Part shown: positions 38,399 through 47,205 of the stretch, piece after piece
How the letters are laid out: each line of letters opens with the position of its first letter
Position numbering within the stretch: the first letter of the stretch is position 1
Made by a program: the position numbers and the translations under genes
Assembly: GCF_008329645.1 (NCBI RefSeq)
Contig: NZ_CP043474.1
Span: 4,526,001-4,590,000 of the forward strand
From: Mycolicibacterium grossiae
Lineage (GTDB): Bacteria; Actinomycetota; Actinomycetes; Mycobacteriales; Mycobacteriaceae
Length of the DNA: 64,000 bases
Direction of reading: 5' to 3'
Notes under the pieces: generated by a model
What the model saw: the letters and a program-made list of their open reading frames with translations, nothing else
The model's database searches: none
Told to the model about the DNA's origin: nothing

Positions 38399-39813
38399 CC
38401 GACCGGCGCGGGTGCCCGGCCCACGTGCTCGCCGGTGACGGTGCGCACCGACTGCATCCGCAGGAAGACGAACCAGGTGACGACGGCGCAGACGACGTAG
38501 AACGCGAGGAACACCCAGAAGGCGTTGGTGGCCGACTTCGCCTCCCCGACGTACGACAGGCGCAGCGCGATGTTGATGAAGACGCCCCCCAGGGCGCCGA
38601 CGGCACCGGCGAAGCCGATCAGCGCGCCCGACATGCGCCGCGACCACGCGGCCTTGGCCTCGGCGTCCCAACCGTCCTTGTCGGCGGCCCGCGCCTCGAA
38701 GATCGACGGGATCATCTTGTAGGTGGAGCCGTTGCCGATGCCCGACAGCACGAACAGCACGATGAATCCTGCGACGTAGCCGGCCATCTGGCCGCCGGTC
38801 GGGGCGCCGCCCATCCGGTCGTCGAGCATGCCGGTGACGACCAGGATGCCCGCGGCGAAGATCATCGCGACGAACGTGTACAGGGTGATCCTGCCGCCGC
38901 CGATGCGGTCGGCGAGCTTGCCGCCGAACGGTCGGGAGATGGACCCGAGCAGCGGGCCGAGGAAGGAGATCTGCGCGGCGTGCAGGGCGGCCTGCGCGGC
39001 GGTGTCACCACCGGCGAGGAAGTTGATCTGCAGCACCTGCCCGAAGGCGAACGAGAAGCCGATGAACGAGCCGAAGGTGCCGATGTAGAGGAAGCTCATC
39101 ACCCAGGAGTGCCGGTAGCGCAACGCTTCTGCGAGCGCACCTAGGTTGGACGTCTGGTTGCGCAGGTTGTCCATGAACAGCGCCGCACCCATGGCGGCGC
39201 AGCCGATGAGGACGAGGTAGATGGCGCACACCAGCTCGGGGGCGGTGTTGCCGACCGTCGCGATGATCAACAGGCCGATCAGCTGGATGACCGGGACGCC
39301 GATGTTGCCGCCGCCGGCGTTGAGGCCGAGCGCCCAGCCCTTGAGCCGTTGCGGGTAGAAGGCGTTGATGTTCGTCATCGAGGAGGCGAAGTTGCCGCCG
39401 CCGAAGCCGGCGAACGCCGCCACGACCATGAAGGTGGTGTAGCTGGTGCCGGGCGTGGTCATCGCCCACAGCGTGAGCAACGTCGGGACGAGCAGCAGCA
39501 GCGCGCTGACGATGGTCCAGTTGCGGCCGCCGAACCGGGCCGGTGCCACGGTGTACGGGATGCGCATGAACGCGCCGACCAGCGTGGGCACCGCCACCAG
39601 GTAGAACTTGCCTGCCGCGTCGATGCCGTAGACGTTCTGCGGCATGAACAGGACCATCACCGACCAGATGGACCAGATCGAGAAGCCGACGTGCTCGGCG
39701 ACGATCGACCAGATCAGGTTGCGCTTGGCGATCCTGTCGTTGCCGCCCTCCCAGGCGGCGACGTCTTCGGCGTCCCAGTGGGCAATGTCGTGGTCGCGGG
39801 TGAATCTGGACAT
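38395..39813 (-). CDS. narK: Nitrate/nitrite transporter, NarK/NasA MFS family
   Basis: This 472-residue, 12-helix NNP-family porter brings nitrate into the cell for NasN. The two nitrate-signature glycine-rich segments are visible: AGFGGGNFASSMTNINAFYP (helix 5) and VLSGIGNGSTYKMIP (helix 11). The substrate arginines fall near RIPYTVAP and SRPFGGKLADRIGGG. The first 30 residues are polar and acidic. GGAAGGA lies before ATG 39813. Its stop overlaps the TTG start of nasN by 4 bp, so transporter and reductase are co-translated. Confidence 0.93.
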   Translation of the reverse strand: MSRFTRDHDIAHWDAEDVAAWEGGNDRIAKRNLIWSIVAEHVGFSIWSIWSVMVLFMPQNVYGIDAAGKFYLVAVPTLVGAFMRIPYTVAPARFGGRNWTIVSALLLLVPTLLTLWAMTTPGTSYTTFMVVAAFAGFGGGNFASSMTNINAFYPQRLKGWALGLNAGGGNIGVPVIQLIGLLIIATVGNTAPELVCAIYLVLIGCAAMGAALFMDNLRNQTSNLGALAEALRYRHSWVMSFLYIGTFGSFIGFSFAFGQVLQINFLAGGDTAAQAALHAAQISFLGPLLGSISRPFGGKLADRIGGGRITLYTFVAMIFAAGILVVTGMLDDRMGGAPTGGQMAGYVAGFIVLFVLSGIGNGSTYKMIPSIFEARAADKDGWDAEAKAAWSRRMSGALIGFAGAVGALGGVFINIALRLSYVGEAKSATNAFWVFLAFYVVCAVVTWFVFLRMQSVRTVTGEHVGRAPAPVG

Positions 39814-39953
39814 CGAAGTCCTTCCGGAAGCGGTGCGGTCGCCGATCAGTACACCGTCGTACGGTGTTGCGTCCGTTGCGCATCCGTATCCGATGTGTCA
39901 ACACCCGCTCACACGGTGCGACACGCGCCGAGTGCGCAACGGTATTCCTGCCC

Positions 39954-39980
39954 GAAGCGCGCCGGAAACAGTCCGGAAAC
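39954..39980 (+). promoter_or_regulatory. GlnR-like binding site between narK and the nirBD operon
   Basis: GAAGC (39954), GAAAC (39965) and GAAAC (39976) repeat with an exact 11-bp period (5-mer plus 6-nt spacer). This is the GAAAC-n6 half-site phasing of actinobacterial GlnR boxes. It lies in the 189-bp divergent region, 22 bp before the first nirBD-operon gene. GlnR and NnaR control nitrate assimilation in M. smegmatis, as known from that organism. Confidence 0.5.
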
Positions 39981-40002
39981 AGACCACCCCTATTGGTTGA
40001 GC

Positions 40003-40359
40003 ATGAGCGACGGCAGCACTCCCCGGTTCTTGCAGGGCGCCTACTCCTTCGCCGGGACCGGTCTGGACGATCCCGCCACCATCGACGGCACGTTGCGGTA
40101 CGTGGTGCCCGCCGGCGCGGTCGCCCAACCGGTGTACTTCCGCGGCGGCAACTCGACCGACGAGATGGTCAGCGTGGTGTTGATGCGCGACGGCGCCCCG
40201 ATGCGGTGGTTTCCGATCGCCGCCCGGGGCGCCACCCACGTGGCGCTGCGCGTCGTGGAGGACCTGCTCGGTGACACCGCTCTGGAACTGCGGATCGCCG
40301 CGCCGCCGGGCTGCACGGGCACGGTGGTCGTCGACCTCGGCCTGGTGGAGATCTCGTGA
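40003..40359 (+). CDS. Uncharacterised small protein, first gene of the nirBD operon
   Basis: This 118-residue soluble protein has no recognisable domain. The composition suggests an all-beta sandwich: alternating hydrophobic strands such as GTLRYVVPAGAVAQPVYFRG and CTGTVVVDLGLVEI, with no signal peptide and a single Cys. It starts at ATG 40003 and overlaps nirB by 4 bp, so it is made in step with nitrite reductase. A role in folding, cofactor insertion or regulation of the reductase is a guess from context only. Confidence 0.65.
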   Translation: MSDGSTPRFLQGAYSFAGTGLDDPATIDGTLRYVVPAGAVAQPVYFRGGNSTDEMVSVVLMRDGAPMRWFPIAARGATHVALRVVEDLLGDTALELRIAAPPGCTGTVVVDLGLVEIS

Positions 40360-42824
40360 CGCCGCGGCTGGTGGTCGTCGGCAACGGCATGGCCGGGATT
40401 CGCGCCATCGAGGAGGTGCTGGCGCGCGGGGGCGGCGACGTCTTTGACATCACCGTGTTCGGCGACGAACCGTACGGCAACTACAACCGCATCCTGCTCT
40501 CCAACGTGCTTGCGGGCAGCGATGATCCGGGCGGCATCTACCTCAACGGCCTGGACTGGTACGCCGACAACCGCATCGACCTGCGCGCCGGGGTGCGGGT
40601 CGTGCGCATCGACGCCTTCGCCCACCTCGTGCACGCCGACGACGGCACCAGCATGCGCTACGACAAGCTGATCCTCGCAACCGGCAGCCGGTCGTTCTTC
40701 CCGCCGATGAAGGGTCTGTGGGCCGACGACAAGACGCTCGCCGACGGGGTGTTCGGGTTCCGCACGCTCGACGACACCGCGGCCATGATCACCGCAGCGC
40801 ATGCCAGGAGCCGGGCCGTGGTGATCGGCGGCGGGCTGCTGGGCCTGGAAGCCGCCCGCGGGCTGCAGAACCGCGGCTTGGCGGTCGACGTGGTGCATGC
40901 CGGGCCGACGCTGATGAACGCGCAACTCGACGACCTCGCGGGGGCCATTCTGCGAAAGTCGGTGCAGAGCCTCGGCATCGGCGTGCACACCGACAAGCGG
41001 ACCACCGAGGTGCTGCTGGCCGACGACGGCCGACTGTCCGGCGTCGCGTTCGCCGACGGCAGCCGGCTGGACTGCGACATGCTGGTGATCGCGGCGGGTA
41101 TCCGGCCCAACGTCGGTCTGGCGCAACGGGCCGGGCTGACGGTGGAGCGGGCGATCGTCACCGACGACCACATGCGCTCGGTCGACGACGACGACGTCTA
41201 CGTGGTCGGTGAGTGCGCACAGCACCGCGGCCAGGTCTACGGTCTGGTCGCGCCGCTGTGGGAGCAGGCACGGGTCCTCGCCGACCACCTCACCGGCAAC
41301 GACCCGGCGGCCACCTATCACGGGTCGCGGGTGGCGACGAAGCTCAAGGTGGCCGGCGTCGACGTCGCGGCGATGGGCATCAAGGCCCCCGAACGCGACG
41401 ACGACGAATTCGTGCAGTACTCCGAACCGCGGCACGGCGTCTACAAGACCGTCGTCATCCGGGATGGCAAACTGGTGGGCGCCACCCTGGTCGGCGACGT
41501 GTCGAAGGTGGCGTTCCTGACCCAGGCCTTCGACAGCGGCCTCCCCCTGCCGGACGAGCGCGTGTCGTTGATGTTCGACATCGGCACGCCCGACGTGGGC
41601 GTCGGCGTCGGCGAGCTGGCCGACGACGCGCAGGTGTGCAACTGCAACGGCGTGTCCAAGGGTGCGCTGGTGTCCTGCGTGCGCGGCGGCGAGACCTCGC
41701 TGACGGGAGTGATGGCGAAGACCAAGGCGGGCAAGGGCTGTGGGTCGTGCAAGGAACTCGTCGGCCAGATCGTCGAGTGGGCGGCCGACGGCGCGGTCAC
41801 CGAGGACCCGTCGGCGTCCTGGTACGTGCCGGCGATCCCGTACGACAAGCCGACGCTGATGCGTCACGTGCGGGAACTCCGTCTGCACTCGGTGTCGTCG
41901 GTCTTCGTCGCGCTCGCGCCGGACGGCAAGCCCGATGCCGGATCCAAGATGGCCTTGGCGTCGCTGCTGGAGACGATGTGGGCCGACGAGTTCGTCGACG
42001 AGCGCGACGCGCGGTTCATCAACGACCGCGTGCACGCCAACATCCAGCGTGACGGCACGTTCTCGGTGGTGCCGCAGATGAAGGGCGGGGTCACCAGCGC
42101 GGCGCAGCTCCGCCGCATCGCCGACGTCGCCGAGAAGTACGAGATCCCGATGATCAAGCTGACCGGCGGACAGCGCATCGACCTGCTGGGCGTGCGCAAG
42201 GAGGACCTGCCCGCGGTGTGGGCCGACCTCGACATGCCGTCGGGCTACGCCTACGGGAAGAGCTTCCGGACGGTCAAGACGTGCGTGGGGACCGACTTCT
42301 GCCGCTACGGGCTCGGCGACTCGACGGCGCTGGGCATCGCGATCGAGGAGCGGTACCAGGGGCTGGCGAGCCCGGCGAAGATGAAGCTGGCCGTGACGGG
42401 GTGCCCGCGCAACTGCGCCGAGGCGCTGTGCAAGGACCTCGGCGTGGTGGCGGTCGGTGACGGGCGCTGGGAGATCTACGTCGGCGGTGCCGCGGGCGCA
42501 CACGTCCGCAAGGGCGACCTGCTGGCCACCGTCGACTCGCCGGAGGAGGTGATGACGCTGACCGGACGCTTCCTGCAGTACTACCGGGAGAACGCCAACT
42601 GGCTGGAGCGCACGTATGCCTTCGTGCCGCGGGTCGGCATCGACCACGTCCGCGCCGTCGTGGTCGACGACGCGGAGGGCAGCGCCGCCGCCCTGGACGC
42701 CAACATGGCCAGATCGGTGGCGGCATACCGTGATCCGTGGCAGGACGGTCGTGAACCGGCCACCGAGGGTCAGTTCCGCACGTCGCTGCCCCTGACCCCG
42801 CTGCCCCGGGTGCCGGCACGGTGA
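40356..42824 (+). CDS. nirB: Assimilatory NADH-nitrite reductase, large subunit NirB
   Basis: NirB reduces nitrite to ammonium with six electrons from NAD(P)H. It has 822 residues. The FAD/NAD reductase part (about 1-390) opens with VVVGNGMAGIRAIEE and has VVIGGGLLGLEAARG. A BFD-like 2Fe-2S domain follows with CNCNGV (about 428) and GCGSCKEL. The sulfite/nitrite reductase part holds the siroheme-4Fe-4S ligands TCVGTDFCRYG (about 642) and TGCPRNCAEALC (about 682). GTG 40356 overlaps the small upstream gene. NirD follows with a 4-bp overlap. Confidence 0.97.
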   Translation: MTPRLVVVGNGMAGIRAIEEVLARGGGDVFDITVFGDEPYGNYNRILLSNVLAGSDDPGGIYLNGLDWYADNRIDLRAGVRVVRIDAFAHLVHADDGTSMRYDKLILATGSRSFFPPMKGLWADDKTLADGVFGFRTLDDTAAMITAAHARSRAVVIGGGLLGLEAARGLQNRGLAVDVVHAGPTLMNAQLDDLAGAILRKSVQSLGIGVHTDKRTTEVLLADDGRLSGVAFADGSRLDCDMLVIAAGIRPNVGLAQRAGLTVERAIVTDDHMRSVDDDDVYVVGECAQHRGQVYGLVAPLWEQARVLADHLTGNDPAATYHGSRVATKLKVAGVDVAAMGIKAPERDDDEFVQYSEPRHGVYKTVVIRDGKLVGATLVGDVSKVAFLTQAFDSGLPLPDERVSLMFDIGTPDVGVGVGELADDAQVCNCNGVSKGALVSCVRGGETSLTGVMAKTKAGKGCGSCKELVGQIVEWAADGAVTEDPSASWYVPAIPYDKPTLMRHVRELRLHSVSSVFVALAPDGKPDAGSKMALASLLETMWADEFVDERDARFINDRVHANIQRDGTFSVVPQMKGGVTSAAQLRRIADVAEKYEIPMIKLTGGQRIDLLGVRKEDLPAVWADLDMPSGYAYGKSFRTVKTCVGTDFCRYGLGDSTALGIAIEERYQGLASPAKMKLAVTGCPRNCAEALCKDLGVVAVGDGRWEIYVGGAAGAHVRKGDLLATVDSPEEVMTLTGRFLQYYRENANWLERTYAFVPRVGIDHVRAVVVDDAEGSAAALDANMARSVAAYRDPWQDGREPATEGQFRTSLPLTPLPRVPAR

Positions 42825-43153
42825 CCGGGCAGGGCGGCACCCCCGTGGGTCACGTCGACGAGATCCCGGTCGGTGAGGGCCGCACGTACGCACTCGGCGG
42901 GGAGCAGGTGGCGGTGTACCGCATGCGGGACGGCTCGCTGCGGGCGCTGGGCGCGGTCTGCCCGCACCGCGGCGGACCGCTGGCCGACGGCTTGACCGAT
43001 GACGACGTGGTGGTGTGCCCGCTGCACGGCTACGGCTACGACCTGCGCACGGGACGCGAGGTCTCCGACAGCGGCTTGGCGGTCTGCGCGCACCGGGCGA
43101 CGGTCGACGCCGACGGCGCCATCCGGATCTCGCCGTGCGGTGACGTGCCCTAG
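42821..43153 (+). CDS. nirD: Nitrite reductase small subunit NirD (Rieske-like)
   Basis: NirD is the 110-residue partner of NirB. Unlike many NirD proteins, which lack cluster ligands, this one keeps a complete Rieske 2Fe-2S site: CPHRGG (Cys47, His49) and CPLHGY (Cys67, His70). It may therefore take part in electron transfer directly. The start is GTG 42821, overlapping nirB by 4 bp. Its stop overlaps the end of the convergent DUF1206 gene by 4 bp. Confidence 0.93.
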   Translation: MTGQGGTPVGHVDEIPVGEGRTYALGGEQVAVYRMRDGSLRALGAVCPHRGGPLADGLTDDDVVVCPLHGYGYDLRTGREVSDSGLAVCAHRATVDADGAIRISPCGDVP

Positions 43154-43929
43154 CTCATGTCGGCGTGCCGGCTGCGGATGATGCTGAACACGCCGTAGGC
43201 CGCGATGCCCAGAGCCGCGAGCACCAGCAGGATGCGCCCGAACGGAGCCGCGCCGAGGGTCTTGACCGCCGCATCGATGCCGGAGGCCTTGGCCGGGTCG
43301 GACGTGAAGGTGGCGACGAGGACCAGGATGCCCGCCCCGGCGAGCACCAGACCCTTGGCGGTGTAGCCGATGACGCCGGCCGGGGTGACCACGGGGCCGC
43401 GCCGGCGCGTCAATTCCTTCTCGAACCGCTTGGTGACGCCCTTGTACACGTGGTAGCCACCGACGCCGAGCAGGACCAGCGCGACGACGACCAGAACCGC
43501 CTTGCCCCAGCCGGATTGCATCAGCTGAGCAGACAGCCCGGCGTTCTGCTGTCCGCTGGACTGTCCGCTGCCGGTGGCGAAGCGGGCCGCCGAGAAGGCG
43601 AGTGCGAGGTTGACGATCCCGACGGCGGCGGCCTTCACGCGGTCCTTGGTGTCGTCCTCGGTGAACGCCTCGACGAGGTGCCAAAGGCCCAACGCGGCCA
43701 AGCCGAAGGCGGCCAGCCACAGCATCACCGCGCCGCCGGTCTGACTGCCGAGGGTGGCGAGCGCGCCGGACTGGTCGGCGCTGCCGCCACCGCCGAAGGC
43801 CAGGCGGAGCACGATCCACGCCAGCAGGAGATGGAGCACGCCGCTGGCCACGAATCCCGCACGTGCGGCACGTTCGAACCACGGACTGTCGGCGGCGTTG
43901 CGCGCAGCCGTTCGGGCATTCGTCGTCAT
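43150..43929 (-). CDS. DUF1206 membrane protein
   Basis: This 259-residue integral membrane protein has three internal pairs of helices typical of DUF1206. Each repeat begins with a charged short helix and a GxxxxG hydrophobic segment: ARAGFVASGVLHLLLAWIVL, GWGKAVLVVVALVLLGVGGY and VIGYTAKGLVLAGAGILVLV. Start is ATG 43929. Function is unknown. It is convergent with nirD and lies downstream of the repeat-protein gene, separated from it by a strong hairpin. Confidence 0.85.
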   Translation of the reverse strand: MTTNARTAARNAADSPWFERAARAGFVASGVLHLLLAWIVLRLAFGGGGSADQSGALATLGSQTGGAVMLWLAAFGLAALGLWHLVEAFTEDDTKDRVKAAAVGIVNLALAFSAARFATGSGQSSGQQNAGLSAQLMQSGWGKAVLVVVALVLLGVGGYHVYKGVTKRFEKELTRRRGPVVTPAGVIGYTAKGLVLAGAGILVLVATFTSDPAKASGIDAAVKTLGAAPFGRILLVLAALGIAAYGVFSIIRSRHADMS

Positions 43930-43982
43930 GGCGGGCGGGTACCCGGGCCGCTCGCGACGCCAAACCAGTAATTGACGCGAAC

Positions 43983-44010
43983 GTGGGCCCCTCCCGGAGG
44001 AGGGGCCCAC
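43983..44010 (-). terminator. Strong GC hairpin between repeat-protein gene and DUF1206 gene
   Basis: A perfect 12-bp stem, GTGGGCCCCTCC (43983-43994) and GGAGGGGCCCAC (43999-44010), closes a 4-nt loop. It lies 22 bp after the stop of the repeat-protein gene on the minus strand. There is no T-tract. An intrinsic terminator is the simplest reading. Confidence 0.65.
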
Positions 44011-44032
44011 GGTCGTGTCGACGCCGGATCGG

Positions 44033-46411
44033 CTAGCTGCTGGAGCCGCCCGAATCGCCGCCGCTGGACGAGCCGCCCGAGCCGCTGGAGCTGCCCGAGT
44101 CACCACCCGTGCTCGACGACGTGGAGGACGTCTCCGAACCGCTCGAGGACGAGCCGCCGCCGGTCTTGCTCGACGTGCCCGCCTTGGTCGTCGGCTCGGA
44201 CTTGTTGCCGTCCTTGCCCTCGGTGCTACCCGCATCGGACTTGGTGGTGCTCGACGACCCGGTGCTGCTGGAGCCGGTGGTGCTGGATTCCTTCGTCGTG
44301 GTCGAGGATTCCTTCGTCGTGCTGGTGGACTCCTTGGTCGTCGACTCCTTGGTCGTCGACTCCTCGGCACCCTTGACGGTTCCCGCCGTCTCCGTGGCGG
44401 CCGTCTCGGTGGCCGCCGCCTCCGGGGCCGACGCGGGCTCCGCGGCCACCGAGGTCCGCAGCGCCGTCCGCTGCACGGCGGAGGTGTCCGCGACGGTCGG
44501 CTCGACCGGCGTCTCGGGCGTCGTGGCGGCCGGACCGGTGATGATCCCGACGGCGTCGCCGACCGCGTTGTTCAGCGTGTTGCCGACCTGGCCGACGGTC
44601 TGCACGGCCGTGTTGCCGGCCCCGCCGATGCCCGTGATGACCTGATTGCCGGTCTGGCCGAGGCCGTTGACCGCGAGGCTGCCGGCCTGACCGGCACCGG
44701 CGACCAGGACGTTGCCCGCCGTCCCGAGACCCTGGACGGCCGTGTTGAGTGCCGTGCCGATGGTGCCCACCACCGTCGCGAGCGCCGTGGCGTAGCTGTT
44801 GAAGTCCAGCGGGTTGGCGAGGATCGCACCGAGCGCCGCACCGCCACCGTTGAGCAGCGTGTTGCCGACCGCGCCGAGCGTCTGAATCGCGGTGTTGCCC
44901 AACGCGCCCACGGTGGCCAGGCCGATCAGGCCCAGGCCGCCGATGGTGCCGACCGCGGTGATCCCGGCGCCGCCCAGCCCGGTGAGGAGCTGCGTGCCCG
45001 CCGTGCCGAAGCCGACGATGCCCTGCTGCAGCGCCGTGCCGACGCCCGACAGCAGGACGGTACCGGCCGTGCCGATGTCCCCCGGGGTGAGTGCCAGCGT
45101 CGAGACACCGGTGTCCGACGGGGTGACCGCGGCGGCCAGCGCCACGCGACCGGCGGCCGGGGCCACGGGGTCCGCGACCGGCGGTGCGCCGGTGATCAGG
45201 CTGATCGCCTGCGACAGAGCGGTGTTCAGCGTGTTGCCCGCGCTGCCGAGGGTGGCGATGATCGTGTTGCCGATGCCGCCGGCACCGCCGATGAGCGTGT
45301 TGCCGATGGTGCCGAGCGTGCCGATGGTGGCGGCACCGGCGTTGCCGAGGGTCTGCACCAGCGTGGTGCCGGCGAGGCCCAGGGTGCCGAGGAACGTGCC
45401 GCCGATGTCGCCGAGGCCGTTCACGAGGAGGTTGCCGGTGGCGCCGGCGCCGAGCAGGCCCTGGTTCACCGCGGTGCCGACGCCGCTGACGAGGGTGTTG
45501 AGCGCGGACGAGTAGCTGTCCGGATTCAGCGGGTTGGACAGGATGGTGCCGAGCGCGCCGAGCAGCGTGCCGGACAGCGTGTTGCCGACGGCTCCGATCG
45601 TGGCGATGGCCGAATTACCTACCGCGCCAACGGTGTTCACCAGCGCGTTGCCCGTGGCACCGAGGCCGAGGACGGTCTGGGTACCGGCGGCGCCGAGGCC
45701 GCCGATCAGCGCGGCGCCCGCGCCACCGAAGCCGGCGAGTGCCTGCACGCCCGCACCCCCGATGGTGCCGACGAGCTGCGTACCGACCGATCCGGCGCCC
45801 AGGAAGGCGTCGTTGATCGCGGTCGCCGCGCCCGCGGCGAGCACGCCGATCGCGGCGAGGATGTCACCGGGCGCCAGCGACGCCAGGGCGGCGAGGGCTG
45901 CGCCGCCGGTGAGTTCGTTGCCGATGGCGCCGAGGGTCTGCAGCGTGGTGTTGCCGATGGCGCCGAGGGTTGCCAGTGCCTGCTGCCCAGCGACGCCGAG
46001 TCCGGAGATGCCGTTGGTCAGTGCCGCACCGCCGCCGGTCAGCAGCAGCGCGAGCGCCGCGGGGTAGGCGGCCGGATTGAGCGGATTGGCGGCGATGGCA
46101 CCGAGCGCTCCGGCACCCGTGGCGCCCAGGGCGTTGCCGAACTCGCCCGCCGTGGCGATGACGGTGTTGCCGATCCCCCCGAGTCCGGTGATCGCCGTGT
46201 TGCCCACGGTCCCGACGCCGTTGATCAGCTCGGTGAGCGCGCTGGCGAGGCTGGTGGGTGTGTAGTCGGCGTAGACCGAGGAGATCTGCGCGGCGACGTG
46301 CTCGGCCCGGGCGCCGAGGTCCGGCGCGGGCGCGATCGGAGTCATCGCAATTGCCGTTGCTCCGACCAGGGCTACGCCGGCCGAAAGCGGAGAACGAAGA
46401 GCACGTTGCAT
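44033..46411 (-). CDS. Exported Gly-rich 11-residue-repeat protein with Ser/Thr tail
   Basis: This 792-residue protein has a signal peptide at about 1-30 (ALVGATAIAMTPIAPAP), of a type found on several mycobacterial exported proteins. From about 66 to 625 it is made of 11-residue units, roughly [IVA]-G-[NT]-x-x-[LIV]-x-[TG]-[LIV]-G-[ATG], as in IGNTTLQTLGA. Three longer insertions share NPLNP-x2-Y-x2-AL (109, 293) or NPLDF (533). The blocks ending in SLITG (about 408) and GIITG (about 626) look duplicated. The tail (about 680-792) is Ser/Thr/Gly/Lys low complexity. There is no PE or PPE domain and no catalytic motif. Surface or cell-wall location is inferred. AGGGGG precedes ATG 46411. Confidence 0.75.
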   Translation of the reverse strand: MQRALRSPLSAGVALVGATAIAMTPIAPAPDLGARAEHVAAQISSVYADYTPTSLASALTELINGVGTVGNTAITGLGGIGNTVIATAGEFGNALGATGAGALGAIAANPLNPAAYPAALALLLTGGGAALTNGISGLGVAGQQALATLGAIGNTTLQTLGAIGNELTGGAALAALASLAPGDILAAIGVLAAGAATAINDAFLGAGSVGTQLVGTIGGAGVQALAGFGGAGAALIGGLGAAGTQTVLGLGATGNALVNTVGAVGNSAIATIGAVGNTLSGTLLGALGTILSNPLNPDSYSSALNTLVSGVGTAVNQGLLGAGATGNLLVNGLGDIGGTFLGTLGLAGTTLVQTLGNAGAATIGTLGTIGNTLIGGAGGIGNTIIATLGSAGNTLNTALSQAISLITGAPPVADPVAPAAGRVALAAAVTPSDTGVSTLALTPGDIGTAGTVLLSGVGTALQQGIVGFGTAGTQLLTGLGGAGITAVGTIGGLGLIGLATVGALGNTAIQTLGAVGNTLLNGGGAALGAILANPLDFNSYATALATVVGTIGTALNTAVQGLGTAGNVLVAGAGQAGSLAVNGLGQTGNQVITGIGGAGNTAVQTVGQVGNTLNNAVGDAVGIITGPAATTPETPVEPTVADTSAVQRTALRTSVAAEPASAPEAAATETAATETAGTVKGAEESTTKESTTKESTSTTKESSTTTKESSTTGSSSTGSSSTTKSDAGSTEGKDGNKSEPTTKAGTSSKTGGGSSSSGSETSSTSSSTGGDSGSSSGSGGSSSGGDSGGSSS

Positions 46412-47205
46412 TGCAACCCCCTAGATAGGCACCAATCCGATCAGCAAAAGTTACATGACGGCTACGTCGATAACTAGCCATTTGCATTCAGACCTTTGGC
46501 ATGTAATTCCGCGCTGGTCGACCATTTGCCAAATGGATTGCCGGCATGACTTGCCCTTTTCGCGACTCGACGGTGACTGGCAACGTCTCGGGCGGCCACA
46601 CGGAGCCCGCCACCATTGATGGCTAGCACATCTATCCGTCGGCCGAGGCGACCACGACGCACCGTCGCTGACGGACCCGTCGATACCGGTTGATCTTGGC
46701 TTACCCATCATCGGTGGGTTAGCCGCCGGCGTGTCACCCCCACGGCGCCGGCCGGACGGGCAACCGGGTCGGTCGGCCACCCCCGGCATCGGCGCACCGC
46801 CGTGGCGCACACGCCCGATCCCTGCATTCCTTCGCTGACCATGACGTCGCCCACGAGCGCCACGGCCGCGTCGCGAGCGAAGGACGCGTCGCCAGCGCCG
46901 AACGTCCCGGCGTGGCGTCGCACCGCGGCGGGTGTGTCGCGGCGGCGCGGCGTCGATAGCGCCGTGCGCTGGACGTCTCCCGCGGTCACGCCGCCGTCGA
47001 AGACCATGCGGACGACATGTTTAGTGGGTTCGTCCGCTGGGAATCATTGACGCCTCCGCAAGCGAATGCACTCGCCATTCGATGCGAAATGCACGCCGAC
47101 CGTTCCACCATGGAACACCCGTCGTGCATTTGCGCGTGCCGAATCGGCGCATTCGGTGCGTTGTGTGCTAATTCGCGTCACGTTTCCATCACCGGGACGT
47201 CGTGG
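46412..47205. other. 794-bp region without a supported gene
   Basis: This gap separates the uspA-like gene from the repeat-protein gene, both on the minus strand. The part near 46440-46560 is clearly less GC-rich than the rest of the window and holds a perfect palindrome. Open frames such as 46708-47007 on the minus strand have no ribosome site, no recognisable domain and arginine-rich out-of-phase composition, so I do not call them. The promoter of the repeat-protein gene must lie here. No terminator, tRNA or transposon remnant is apparent. Confidence 0.6.
46522..46536. promoter_or_regulatory. Perfect 15-bp palindrome upstream of the repeat-protein gene
   Basis: CCATTTG-C-CAAATGG is a perfect 7-1-7 palindrome, 111 bp upstream of ATG 46411. 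A second CCATTTGC lies at 46478-46485. It looks like an operator for a dimeric regulator, but I do not recognise the consensus. Confidence 0.4.

Noticed and set aside
34377..38606. A 1409-codon second open frame within nasN on the same strand
   Set aside because: The product is arginine-rich and has no motifs, while the 34394-38398 frame carries all cofactor motifs.
44015..46477. An 820-codon open frame opposite the repeat-protein gene
   Set aside because: The repetitive, stop-poor sequence is mirrored on the other strand. The minus-strand frame has a signal peptide, a ribosome site and hydrophobic repeats, so it is the real one.
46708..47007. A 99-codon minus-strand open frame in the long gap
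   Set aside because: No ribosome site, leaderless -10, domain or normal composition was found.
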